A stretch of 64,000 nt of DNA, taken from the NCBI RefSeq assembly GCF_028551255.1, contig NZ_CP117029.1, forward strand, positions 930,001 to 994,000, in the 5' to 3' direction. Both the position numbers and the translations under genes were made by a program. The notes below the pieces were generated by a model. That model saw only the letters and a program-made list of their open reading frames with translations. It was not told the DNA's origin and did not search any database. Below are positions 8,864-17,487 of this stretch, piece after piece (the stretch's first letter is position 1; the number at the start of each line of letters is the position of its first letter). Source of the stretch: Vibrio tubiashii (GTDB lineage: Bacteria > Pseudomonadota > Gammaproteobacteria > Enterobacterales > Vibrionaceae).

Positions 8864-9949
8864 ATGGCAGGAAACAGTATCGGACAACATTTCCGAGTAA
8901 CCACATTCGGGGAAAGTCACGGTATCGCACTAGGATGTATCGTCGACGGATGCCCTCCGGGTTTAGAAATCACTGAAGCGGATATTCAAGTTGATTTGGA
9001 TCGCCGTCGCCCAGGCACTTCTCGTTATACCACTCAACGTCGCGAACCGGATGAAGTAAAGATTCTTTCTGGCGTATTCGAAGGTAAAACAACGGGTACT
9101 TCAATTGGACTGTTGATTGAAAACACCGATCAGCGCTCAAAAGACTATTCAGAAATTAAAGATAAGTTCCGTCCGGGCCACGCGGATTACACTTACCATC
9201 AAAAATATGGCGTGCGTGATTACCGAGGCGGTGGTCGCTCTTCTGCGCGTGAAACCGCAATGCGTGTTGCCGCGGGTTCTGTTGCTAAGAAATATCTTAA
9301 GCAAGAATTTGGTGTTGAAATCCGTGCTTACCTTTCTCAAATGGGTGATGTTTCAATTGAAAAAGTCGATTGGGATGAGATTGAGAACAATGCCTTCTTC
9401 TGTCCAGATGCTGACAAGGTAGATGCATTCGACCAACTTATTCGTGATCTGAAAAAGCAAGGTGACTCTATTGGCGCTAAGCTTCAGGTGGTTGCGACCA
9501 ATGTCCCTGTTGGCCTTGGTGAGCCAGTATTTGACCGTTTGGATGCAGACATCGCTCATGCACTAATGAGCATCAACGCAGTGAAAGGTGTCGAGATTGG
9601 TGATGGCTTCGATGTGGTAAACCAAAAGGGCAGTGAGCACAGAGATGAGCTGACTCCAGACGGTTTTGCCAGCAACCACGCGGGTGGCATCTTAGGCGGT
9701 ATTTCTACTGGTCAGGACATTGTGGCGAATATCGCGCTGAAGCCGACGTCAAGTATTACCGTGCCAGGTGAAACTATCACTAAACAGGGTGAACCAACGC
9801 AGCTGATTACCAAAGGTCGCCATGACCCATGTGTAGGTATTCGTGCCGTGCCGATTGCTGAAGCCATGCTTGCGATTGTGGTGCTGGATCATCTGCTACG
9901 TCATCGTGGTCAAAACCATGGTGTAACGACTGAGACACCGCAGATTTAA
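8864..9949 (+). CDS. aroC: AroC, chorismate synthase
   Basis: 361 residues, normal length. Starts [20 protein letters not shown]; the 'GESHG' and '[14 protein letters not shown]' and 'RSSARETA' signatures of chorismate synthase are all present. It converts EPSP to chorismate with reduced FMN as cofactor, the last shared step of aromatic amino acid and folate synthesis. It is cytoplasmic. It sits downstream of prmB but separated by a terminator and 183 bp, so it probably has its own promoter. Confidence 0.98.
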   Translation: MAGNSIGQHFRVTTFGESHGIALGCIVDGCPPGLEITEADIQVDLDRRRPGTSRYTTQRREPDEVKILSGVFEGKTTGTSIGLLIENTDQRSKDYSEIKDKFRPGHADYTYHQKYGVRDYRGGGRSSARETAMRVAAGSVAKKYLKQEFGVEIRAYLSQMGDVSIEKVDWDEIENNAFFCPDADKVDAFDQLIRDLKKQGDSIGAKLQVVATNVPVGLGEPVFDRLDADIAHALMSINAVKGVEIGDGFDVVNQKGSEHRDELTPDGFASNHAGGILGGISTGQDIVANIALKPTSSITVPGETITKQGEPTQLITKGRHDPCVGIRAVPIAEAMLAIVVLDHLLRHRGQNHGVTTETPQI

Positions 9950-9965
9950 GCGAGTCATTAATTTG

Positions 9966-9994
9966 AAAACGGCCTCCAATTTGGAGGCCGTTTT
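9966..9994. terminator. Bidirectional terminator between aroC and the DUF885 gene
   Basis: Stem AAAACGGCCTCC / GGAGGCCGTTTT with a short AATT loop; A- and T-rich flanks allow termination in both directions between two convergent genes. Confidence 0.88.
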
Positions 9995-10006
9995 GTTTGC
10001 ATGGCG

Positions 10007-12007
10007 TTATTTCTTCGATGCTATCCAATTATTGATGTTTTCGCGTACCACTTCCATCGGTTGCTGCCCATAGCGCAGTAGCTGATCATGAAATTCGGCA
10101 TAGTCGAATTGATCACCTAACTCAGCTTGAGCTTTAGCAAGCATCTCTTTAATCACTAAGTAACCTGATTTATAGGAAACGGCTTGACCCACGTAAGCGG
10201 CATAGCGGAAACTTTCTGATTCGATATCCCCTTCACCAAGCGCAGAGTTAGCTTTCATATAGTCACGCGCTTGCTGAATACTCCAACCTTGGCTGTGAAT
10301 GCCTGTATCAATAGCTAAACGCATATTTCGCAGCTGTGCTTCATTGAGGCTGCCAAAGTATTGAAGGGCGTTACACTCTTGCTCATCTTTATAGATGCCT
10401 CCCTGCAACTGGCTGTAATCAGCGTTAGCGGTACACATCCCAGTGCCGTTGCTAAAGCTCGGTTTACCATGGCTATCTAACTCACCATAAATACCCATTT
10501 CCAGCCCTAGCCATTCGGTATAGAGTGCCCAACCTTCACCGTAGGCGGTGTACCAAATATCCTCCATATAGGCGGGTTTATTTGCTGGTGGGTATTCTAG
10601 CGCGTAGGCATTTTGGAAATGGTGCCCGGGTGCTGCTTCATGAAGCAGTAACGTAGAGACATTCCATTTCTGTAAGCTGTAGTCTGGATTAGTGTTGAGG
10701 GTGAAGACATTGTCATCATAGGAGGCGACACCAGCGTATAACTCGTCTTCTGCCGCGGTTGGCTCAATCGAGTAGTCGGTTTTAATCGGTTTGAAATAAC
10801 CTTGAACGACATCATTGGCATTGACTTTGAACAGGTAGTAATCCGTCAGTGCCCCTTCACATGCCGTGGGAACAGAGGAGTGGCTACATACTTCACTGTA
10901 CTGGTGATCATCGGTGGAGTAGCCATCTCGTCCATAGAAAAACTGCTCGCTATTGAGGTATCTGAAAAACTCATCCAGATTAATTTTTCCTGAATCGTTA
11001 GCCAGCTCAAAGGTGTGTCTTGCAACCTTGCCAGTGACTGGGTCTCGATAATCCGCTTCTACGATTGCGCCGCGTTTTTTAACCACAAGCTCAGCTACGC
11101 GAATCATTTCAGCTTTAGCATCCGCAACCAGTTGTTCTCCTAAGCGATGTAATTCTGCAGCGGATTTTCCAGTGGTGCTGTTTCTATCTAAATGCCACTG
11201 ATACCAGTTTTGTCCGTTAGGCAGATCTCCCCAACCGATATTGTTGTCGGTAAGCTGTCCATCGCCACGCGCAGCTTGGGTGTACTGACCATGAAGGTAA
11301 GCGAGGAGCTTTTGAGTGGCGAGCTGTGCTTTGCCCACTTCTTTTTCATATTGATGGACAAATTCAGGGCTGTACTCAGGCTGAGTTTTTAGATCCTTCA
11401 AGCCGACCTTGAGGATAGAGAAATCATCATAGCTAATCGCATCGACGCTGCTTTGGTAAAGCCTTTCAGCAAGAACTGCGGGTAACTGTATGCCTTCTAG
11501 TTGGCCTTGCTTGTATTGGCTGCGTAGGTTGTTGATCCAAGACGTATACTCTTGAAGCGTTTCGAGTTGATCTTGATAGGTTTTCGAATTATCACCATTG
11601 GTCTCGATCGCAGCACCTGCTTCTTCCGCGTTCCATTGAATGTAGTTGTAGAAGTGGGTAACTGGCACATCAAGGTTGCCAAAGCGAGCATTAGCAAAGC
11701 TAGCGCCACGGATTGCTATGGTGCGATCAAATTGAAACGTATCGTAGTAAACCTTCTCTTCATCCGATAAAGCGCTGCGGTCAATTTCGAGTAACTTACT
11801 TAGGTAGAGTCGATCGAGCGTTTGTTTCGCCGCCGCCATTTGATCATTAATGATGCCAAATTGCGAGCTGTCCAAAGACTTAGATTGCGAGCCATATTCA
11901 TCAAGCAGAGCAGATAGTTGCTGAGAGGCATCCGGAGTGGATAAAGTGCTACACCCAGAGAGGCTAAGCGCAAGTACGGAGAGAGTAAGACCTAGTCTAT
12001 TTTTCAT
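10007..12007 (-). CDS. DUF885 family lipoprotein, putative metallopeptidase
   Basis: 666 residues with a lipoprotein signal peptide ending in the lipobox LSGC (residues 16-19), so the mature protein is anchored to a membrane facing the periplasm. The long body belongs to the DUF885 family. The sequence 'HEAAPGHHFQ' near residue 455 gives the HExxxHH-like zinc site expected in this family, and 'GEGWALYTEWLG' follows. Such proteins are thought to be zinc-dependent dipeptidase-like enzymes. The substrate is unknown. It stands alone, convergent with aroC. Confidence 0.88.
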   Translation of the reverse strand: MKNRLGLTLSVLALSLSGCSTLSTPDASQQLSALLDEYGSQSKSLDSSQFGIINDQMAAAKQTLDRLYLSKLLEIDRSALSDEEKVYYDTFQFDRTIAIRGASFANARFGNLDVPVTHFYNYIQWNAEEAGAAIETNGDNSKTYQDQLETLQEYTSWINNLRSQYKQGQLEGIQLPAVLAERLYQSSVDAISYDDFSILKVGLKDLKTQPEYSPEFVHQYEKEVGKAQLATQKLLAYLHGQYTQAARGDGQLTDNNIGWGDLPNGQNWYQWHLDRNSTTGKSAAELHRLGEQLVADAKAEMIRVAELVVKKRGAIVEADYRDPVTGKVARHTFELANDSGKINLDEFFRYLNSEQFFYGRDGYSTDDHQYSEVCSHSSVPTACEGALTDYYLFKVNANDVVQGYFKPIKTDYSIEPTAAEDELYAGVASYDDNVFTLNTNPDYSLQKWNVSTLLLHEAAPGHHFQNAYALEYPPANKPAYMEDIWYTAYGEGWALYTEWLGLEMGIYGELDSHGKPSFSNGTGMCTANADYSQLQGGIYKDEQECNALQYFGSLNEAQLRNMRLAIDTGIHSQGWSIQQARDYMKANSALGEGDIESESFRYAAYVGQAVSYKSGYLVIKEMLAKAQAELGDQFDYAEFHDQLLRYGQQPMEVVRENINNWIASKK

Positions 12008-12232
12008 TGTTAGACCTTTTTGCTTATAAATTTAAGTAGGGGTAAATAGGAAAGGTCTGGGGTGGATGGGCTAATGCCTGAACTTTCCTTATTGGCGATA
12101 AGGGTAAGATAAATGGCTCGCTAGGATTGTGCAAAAGGTCACAGGATTAACTTACTGATTACTAACCACTTGTGTACACAAAATTGAAAGTGAGTGGTTA
12201 TGTAAATGGCGGGTAAATAGATGAGTGGATAT

Positions 12233-12256
12233 AAAAACGCCCTGTAAAACAGGGCG
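12233..12256 (-). terminator. Terminator of the TRIC-like gene
   Basis: On the minus strand CGCCCTG TTTTA CAGGGCG is followed by TTTTT, directly after the stop of the membrane protein gene. Confidence 0.88.
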
Positions 12257-12265
12257 AATGTGAGA

Positions 12266-12889
12266 TTAGTGCAGTGAACCTTCGGTTTCGAGGTGGAATG
12301 ACGGCAAACGCCACTTGAAGCGAACTGCGGCCATACGCAGTAGGTAACCGACGATCAGGGTAGAAATGGTTGCTGTCACATCGTTAACACCGAACTCTAA
12401 CTGAAGTAAGTACATGCCTGATGCGATAAGCGCTACAGAAGCGTACAGCTCTTCATGAAGCACTAGCGGCGTTTGGCGACAAATTAAATCTCGCAATAGA
12501 CCACCAAAGACTCCAGTCACTAATGCTGACACCATACAAATCAGTGCATGGTGACCCATGCCCATCGCCACTTTAGTCCCGATGATGCTAAACACAATCA
12601 GGCCCAATGCATCCAATCGAATGAACAAGCCTTTTAGCTTGATAACCCATTTTGCTAAGCCTGTTGTTAGAACACCCGCCACACAGGTAATGGCAAGAAA
12701 CTCAGGGTTTTTGACCCACCCAAGCGGGTAGTGACCCAGTAGAATGTCACGAACCGTACCGCCACCAATGGCTGTTGCACTGGCTACAAGCATAACGCCA
12801 AACCAATCCATTTTGCGTCTGCCAGCACTCAAAGCACCTGTCATCGCTTCCGCTGTAATACCGATAATATATAAAACACTTAGCAGCAT
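12266..12889 (-). CDS. TRIC cation channel family membrane protein (UPF0126, YicG-like)
   Basis: 207 residues with about seven hydrophobic segments. Two internally repeated Gly-rich halves are visible: 'SATAIGGGTVRDILLG' and 'ALVTGVFGGLLRDLIC', the hallmark of the UPF0126 family that is distantly related to TRIC channels. Bacterial members have been shown to pass small cations, but the physiological role here is unknown. It is monocistronic with its own terminator. Confidence 0.88.
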   Translation of the reverse strand: MLLSVLYIIGITAEAMTGALSAGRRKMDWFGVMLVASATAIGGGTVRDILLGHYPLGWVKNPEFLAITCVAGVLTTGLAKWVIKLKGLFIRLDALGLIVFSIIGTKVAMGMGHHALICMVSALVTGVFGGLLRDLICRQTPLVLHEELYASVALIASGMYLLQLEFGVNDVTATISTLIVGYLLRMAAVRFKWRLPSFHLETEGSLH

Positions 12890-13107
12890 GGTGAAATCTC
12901 AATAAATGGCCAAAAAGTTAGGCTAATCACATAAAATTAAGGCGAGAGTGTAGTGGGAAATGTGATCTGTGACGAATGAGATTTTGTTGGTATGAAACTC
13001 GCTTTCAGATAACTATTTCTAATATCACTACATAAGATGTGGATTTGCAATTACGATTAAAAATGCGAAAATGCTGACCGCTGTATTAAAACGCTATCAA
13101 CTGAGCT

Positions 13108-13638
13108 ATGAACCACGATTATCAAGACCTAATCCGTATTTTCAATGACACATTTTTGGCTGGTTATAACACCAAACTAGAGCTAGGTGGAGACGAGCCA
13201 ATTTATCTGCCTGCAGATGAAAAAACACCGCATCATCGGATTATTTTTGCTCGTGGGTTCTATGCGTCAGGAATGCACGAAATTGCTCACTGGTGTGTTG
13301 CAGGGCCTAAGCGTCGATTATTGGAAGATTTTGGTTATTGGTATGAGCCAGATGGCCGTACTGAGCAAGTACAGGCAGAATTTGAAAAAGTAGAGATTCG
13401 CCCGCAAGCCTATGAGTGGATTCTTTCTAAAAGCGCTGGATTCCCATTTACAGTCAGCTGCGATAACCTCAATGGTGATTTTGAACCAGACCGTTTAGCC
13501 TTTATGGCGAAAGTGCACAGTGAAGTCGGGAAGATCTTCGAACAAGGAATCCCACTCCGGGTCAAGATGCTGTCAGATGCGTTAAGAGCCTATTATCAAG
13601 TTCCAGAGCTAAACTACTCAATGTTTGCCGTGAAATGA
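13108..13638 (+). CDS. epmC: EpmC, elongation factor P hydroxylase
   Basis: 176 residues. It carries 'RIIFARGFYASGMHEIAHWC' with HExxH at residues 57-61, and 'WYEPDGRTEQVQAEFEKVEI', both typical of EpmC (YfcM). EpmC hydroxylates the beta-lysyl-lysine modification of EF-P after EpmA and EpmB have acted. Those partners are not in this window. The only nearby hairpin has its T-tract on the other strand, so it serves the opposing operon. Confidence 0.93.
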   Translation: MNHDYQDLIRIFNDTFLAGYNTKLELGGDEPIYLPADEKTPHHRIIFARGFYASGMHEIAHWCVAGPKRRLLEDFGYWYEPDGRTEQVQAEFEKVEIRPQAYEWILSKSAGFPFTVSCDNLNGDFEPDRLAFMAKVHSEVGKIFEQGIPLRVKMLSDALRAYYQVPELNYSMFAVK

Positions 13639-13663
13639 AAAACAAGCCGCTTGATGCGGCTTG
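13637..13663 (-). terminator. Terminator of the LruC/lipoprotein operon, overlapping the epmC stop
   Basis: Read on the minus strand: stem CAAGCCGC / GCGGCTTG followed by TTTTT. In the + direction no T-run follows. It therefore ends the transcript coming from 16324. Confidence 0.75.
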
Positions 13664-13689
13664 CTTAGGTCAACAGGCTCTAGTTTTGA

Positions 13690-14175
13690 CTATTGGATAA
13701 GCCACTGAGTTTGAGGCTGGTTGTTGTGGTTGAGAGTGTACACAAGCGGCGCTGTATTGGGTTCCATTACCGATACAACCGCAATCAGGGATTCACAGTG
13801 ATTAGGAACTTGTAGTTGATAGCTCCCTGTACCTGATTGTAGTGCTGCCTTCACCATGCACTTGTCGTAATCGACTGACTGTAGGTTACCTCCTGCGTTG
13901 TCACAGATGGAGATATAAACCTGTGACGAGGCCAAGTGGGGCAAGCTTACATCTACATCCACTTCGTACACTGAGGTCAGACTATTGGCCGGGTCAATCT
14001 GCAGCGTGCTGAGAGAGATAGGTGTACCGCTGCTTGCTGGTGCGGGTGTAGAAGAACCTGTTGAGCCAGAGCCCGTTGAACCTGAAGATCCTCCTTCACC
14101 ACCTCCGCCGCCACAACCGTAGAGAGGAAGGATAAGAGCGAGTCCAAGTAGCATTGTTGTTTTTGAATTCCACAT
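13690..14175 (-). CDS. Putative lipoprotein with Gly/Ser-rich linker, partner of the LruC-domain protein
   Basis: 161 residues. The signal peptide ends in a lipobox LYGC (around residue 21), followed at once by a run of glycines and a Gly/Ser/Thr/Pro linker to about residue 50. The remainder is a small domain of about 105 residues with three cysteines and predicted beta strands ('YEVDVDVSLPHLASSQVYIS'). I do not recognise this domain. It follows the LruC-domain gene by 13 bp on the same strand, so the two are one operon and probably act together at the cell surface. Confidence 0.8.
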   Translation of the reverse strand: MWNSKTTMLLGLALILPLYGCGGGGGEGGSSGSTGSGSTGSSTPAPASSGTPISLSTLQIDPANSLTSVYEVDVDVSLPHLASSQVYISICDNAGGNLQSVDYDKCMVKAALQSGTGSYQLQVPNHCESLIAVVSVMEPNTAPLVYTLNHNNQPQTQWLIQ

Positions 14176-14188
14176 AATATTCTCTCCC

Positions 14189-16324
14189 TTAGTCGATATA
14201 AATTTTGCTGTTGTTCGGAATGGTGTACCAAGTCGGCTCTGTCAGTCCGGTTGCATCTTGAGCAAACTCAGCAAACTTCGAGTAGGCGTCTAAGATGTTC
14301 TGCTGCTCCAGCGGATGTTGCCACGTGGTTGGAATCTCAATGGCCCAAGGTAGACCATTGGCATTGTGGTAATGAGTCTCACCATTCGATGCGTCTACGC
14401 CATTCGCCTTGTATCGCGAGTCAAACTTACTGGTAGGCGCTTGGTTTTTGAGATGGATTTCCAGAGCGCGCCCAGGGTAACCACCACTTAGCTGATATCC
14501 GACGTTACCGTAATAGTGACCGGGAGAGGCGAAGATGAATGGGTCGTAAGGGAAGCTTGGCATTGTGTCAGTATTGACCGCATTTTCTAGCGAGAAAGTT
14601 AAGCTCCATGTCGGGCGATAAGCGGTACCACAGTTCTCTTGGGTTCTGAACATGGTACAGCCTTCCCCTTCACCCGATTCGGTGATATCCCACAAGTCTT
14701 GATGGATGATAAACACGGCATCGGTGGTATCGCTTTCCAAGCTGCTAGATTGAAGTGTATTGTTCACATAAAGCTGAACTGAGTCAGACTTGATGTCCTC
14801 GCGAGCGATACCCGGCAAACGAATGGCAAAACCAGAGTGATAGTCGCCACCCAACGCAGCCACTTTGCCTTCAATTTTCATTCGTATAACTTGATTGTTG
14901 AGCTGGTATTCGGTGAACTTAACGTTCATTAAAACATCATTCATGTCGTAGTCACCAACGAGTGGGTATTGATCTTCGTAGGCAAAGGTAGTGAACCCGC
15001 CACCGCTTGGATAAACCTCAGTAACCACACCACTTTCCGTAATATCTACGAGGTAATCTTCTACTTCACCCGCAGGTACGCCGCCGCTAGGACCTATTCC
15101 CGAGGTATTCGAAACTCGGAAGCGTGCCCAAGTTTCTCCTGCAACCGCCCAAGTTGGTACTGAGAAGAAGATGTCACTTGTGTTGGCATCCACGGACTGA
15201 TCACTGATGATAATTTCGTTAGATTCAAATTCTCCATCGCGATCAAAGTCTATCCAAGCGTTGAGAACCGAGTTATCCGTCGCACCAGAGACTGATGCAA
15301 TAATTTTACTGATTTGACCGACTTGAATCGGGACAGGGAACTGAACGCCGTCATCGTCATTATTGCCATCGGAAGTGTCATCACTGAGCGGGTATGGACT
15401 AGCATCGGTTTCACCATCAACTAAAGCACCGAGCTTAAGGTCAGACATACCGTGTCTAGCCCCTGATGAAGCAAAGGTGGTTTTGTAAGAATCTGGGGCG
15501 TCACCAAAGTCTGTGTACTCACTTGGCTCGACAGGCGCTAAAGCACAGCGAGCGCCGTCATTCGAATTACTTGATGGACCATAAGCAAAGAATTCTGCCG
15601 TTGAGCTGGTTCCATTGATTGAGACTTTAAACACATAGCCATTACTGTTGTTACTGGCATAGAAGTTACCATCAACGTCAAAGTAGACCGCACCGAAAGT
15701 TAGACGATAGCCAAGTACGTTTTTGTCGAGTAATTGGTTTAGTCGGGTTGAGGTTCCTGCGCTGACATCAATCTGCCATAGATAGCCATTGGCATCGATA
15801 GAGTAAGCAAGGCTGTTGTCAGGGTGGAAAGCCAAATCGTAGATGGAAGGGTTGCCAAATTGACTTGGTGGAGAAGAGAGCTCCATAACCAAGCTATCTA
15901 AATCTATTCGATATAAGCCGTAGTTTGGGCGATAGCCATACCAAGCGTTTTCATCAAGTGACACATCACCGACGTAAATAGAGGTTGGCGCACCAGTCGG
16001 CTTGGTAATATTGAGTAGAGTCTTAGTAAAGGTCGAGTCAATGCGAGAAAGTGAGGCGACACCGTAATCCCAACCATAGATAAAGTCATCATGCTTACTG
16101 TAACCCACGCCGTTAAGCTTATCTAAGCCTAAATTAGAATCTAAAGTGATGTAGCTACCGACATCGATGTTCACGCCGTAAGCCACAGGCGTACCGGTAG
16201 GGTTCTGAATTAAGAAAGCTTGTGTCGGACATTCTGAAAAAGGTGTTTCAGCCATAACCATTGATGAGCCAGTTAAAGCGACAGTGACCATAGCTATTTG
16301 AAGAGCGGTAGGTTTTATTTTCAT
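14189..16324 (-). CDS. LruC domain-containing secreted protein (GEVEDY + DUF4842)
   Basis: 711 residues from the ATG at 16324, which has a GAGGAAG ribosome binding site; a longer frame to 16459 would bury the signal peptide (MKIKPTALQ...MVMA). After the signal comes a beta-propeller-like region of the DUF6923 type (residues about 30-260, 'LNGVGYSKHDDFIYGWDYG'). Next is a GEVEDY domain that starts 'DFGDAPDS' and ends 'GEVEDYLVDI'. The C-terminal DUF4842/LruC domain begins 'YEDQYPLVGDYDMNDVLM'. LruC domains occur in outer-surface proteins of Leptospira, Bacteroides and Vibrio. The exact role is unknown; a calcium-binding, secreted or surface protein is likely given the many Asp-rich loops. Confidence 0.85.
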   Translation of the reverse strand: MKIKPTALQIAMVTVALTGSSMVMAETPFSECPTQAFLIQNPTGTPVAYGVNIDVGSYITLDSNLGLDKLNGVGYSKHDDFIYGWDYGVASLSRIDSTFTKTLLNITKPTGAPTSIYVGDVSLDENAWYGYRPNYGLYRIDLDSLVMELSSPPSQFGNPSIYDLAFHPDNSLAYSIDANGYLWQIDVSAGTSTRLNQLLDKNVLGYRLTFGAVYFDVDGNFYASNNSNGYVFKVSINGTSSTAEFFAYGPSSNSNDGARCALAPVEPSEYTDFGDAPDSYKTTFASSGARHGMSDLKLGALVDGETDASPYPLSDDTSDGNNDDDGVQFPVPIQVGQISKIIASVSGATDNSVLNAWIDFDRDGEFESNEIIISDQSVDANTSDIFFSVPTWAVAGETWARFRVSNTSGIGPSGGVPAGEVEDYLVDITESGVVTEVYPSGGGFTTFAYEDQYPLVGDYDMNDVLMNVKFTEYQLNNQVIRMKIEGKVAALGGDYHSGFAIRLPGIAREDIKSDSVQLYVNNTLQSSSLESDTTDAVFIIHQDLWDITESGEGEGCTMFRTQENCGTAYRPTWSLTFSLENAVNTDTMPSFPYDPFIFASPGHYYGNVGYQLSGGYPGRALEIHLKNQAPTSKFDSRYKANGVDASNGETHYHNANGLPWAIEIPTTWQHPLEQQNILDAYSKFAEFAQDATGLTEPTWYTIPNNSKIYID

Positions 16325-16481
16325 TGGTTCTTCCTCGCTGAACTTAGGTGAATATTTGAGGAAGTGCACAGGGCGTGCCATACGCGCAAGCCTTGCTATG
16401 ACTAGGGTTTGCGTTGGAATTCTCAATGTGAGAAGCTTGGCGTTCTTTTTGAGAAGCAAACTGATTAGGCGTTAACGCAAA

Positions 16482-16745
16482 ATGATTATTGAATTTGAAG
16501 AACAGCTGCTAGAGCTAATTGATGCACGTATTTCATCGGCATCCGATGATGAGTTATTTGCTGGTGGCTATCTACGTGGTCATATTTCTTTGTCGGCAGC
16601 AGCATGTGAAGAAGAAGGCATTAACGATGTAGAAACGTTAAAAGAGCGAATCCAAGCTAGTTTAGATGACGCACGCTCGGAGCTGACGCCTGCTGACCGC
16701 ACAATCGTCAATGACCTATGGATTGAGCTAGTCAACAACGCATAA
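16482..16745 (+). CDS. yfcL: YfcL family small protein
   Basis: 87 residues, acidic and helical: starts 'MIIEFEEQLLELIDARISSA', includes 'DDELFAGGYLRGHISLSAA'. This matches the YfcL family, which in enterobacteria also lies near epmC (yfcM), mnmC and fabB. The function is unknown. It is followed by a long perfect hairpin. Confidence 0.85.
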   Translation: MIIEFEEQLLELIDARISSASDDELFAGGYLRGHISLSAAACEEEGINDVETLKERIQASLDDARSELTPADRTIVNDLWIELVNNA

Positions 16746-16770
16746 TCAGAAACGCACTAAATTATCTTAA

Positions 16771-16808
16771 ATAAGGGGTTGTTCGAATTTTTCGAACAAC
16801 CCCTTAAA
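16771..16808 (+). terminator. Long perfect hairpin after yfcL
   Basis: Fifteen paired bases (AAGGGGTTGTTCGAA / TTCGAACAACCCCTT, 16773-16787 with 16791-16805) around a TTT loop. The T-tract after it is poor, so it may act as a terminator of low efficiency or as an RNA-stabilising hairpin. Confidence 0.6.
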
Positions 16809-16884
16809 TTATTTATGGTTGTTGCTTTTCTGTTCAGTGATATTCTTCTAAGCACATATCGAGGAACGAATAGGAAATCAGATT

Positions 16885-17409
16885 ATGAAAATTGTAGCCT
16901 TTGGAGCATCAACCAGTTCAACATCCATCAACAAGACTTTAGCGACTTATGCTGCGAATCTCATTGAGGGTGCAGAAGTAACGATTCTCGATTTAAATGA
17001 CTACCAAGTTCCTATGTTTAGTGAAGATACGGAAAAAGAAATTGGTCAGGCAGAGGGAGCGAAAGCATTCTTAGCTGATTTAGCTAAAGCTGATGCGATA
17101 GTCGTTTCTTTTGCTGAGCATAACGGCTCTTACCCAGCTGCGTACAAGAACCTTTTCGATTGGTCGACGCGTATTGAGCGTAATGTGTTCCAAGAAAAAC
17201 CAGTTGTGTATCTTGCAACCTCTCCGGGCCCAGGTGGCGCGCAAACGGTGCTTGCTGCTGCAACTGGCTCGGCACCTTATTTCGGCGCAGAGGTGAAGGC
17301 TTCTGTTTCCGTACCAAGCTTTTATGACAACTTCGATTTAGAAGCAGGTCAGTTCCGCAATCAAGAGATTGCACAACAAGTAAAGCAAGCCGTAGAAAGC
17401 TTAGCTTAA
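16885..17409 (+). CDS. NADPH-dependent FMN reductase
   Basis: 174 residues of flavodoxin-like fold. The phosphate-binding loop is 'GASTSSTSINKTLA' at residues 7-20, the second flavin loop is 'EHNGSYPAAYKNLFDW', and the third is 'TSPGPGGAQTVLAAA'. It belongs to the NADPH-dependent FMN reductase (ChrR/azoreductase-like) family. The physiological substrate cannot be deduced. It is a single gene ended by a shared bidirectional terminator. Confidence 0.9.
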   Translation: MKIVAFGASTSSTSINKTLATYAANLIEGAEVTILDLNDYQVPMFSEDTEKEIGQAEGAKAFLADLAKADAIVVSFAEHNGSYPAAYKNLFDWSTRIERNVFQEKPVVYLATSPGPGGAQTVLAAATGSAPYFGAEVKASVSVPSFYDNFDLEAGQFRNQEIAQQVKQAVESLA

Positions 17410-17426
17410 GTCTCTGAGAAATATAA

Positions 17427-17464
17427 AAATGCCGTTACCAGCGGAAAGTTGGTAACGGCATTTT
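17427..17464. terminator. Bidirectional terminator between FMN reductase and mnmC
   Basis: Stem AAAATGCCGTTACC / GGTAACGGCATTTT with T-runs on both sides, located between convergent genes. Confidence 0.9.
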
Positions 17465-17487
17465 GTTATCTAACTTATACAAGAAAA

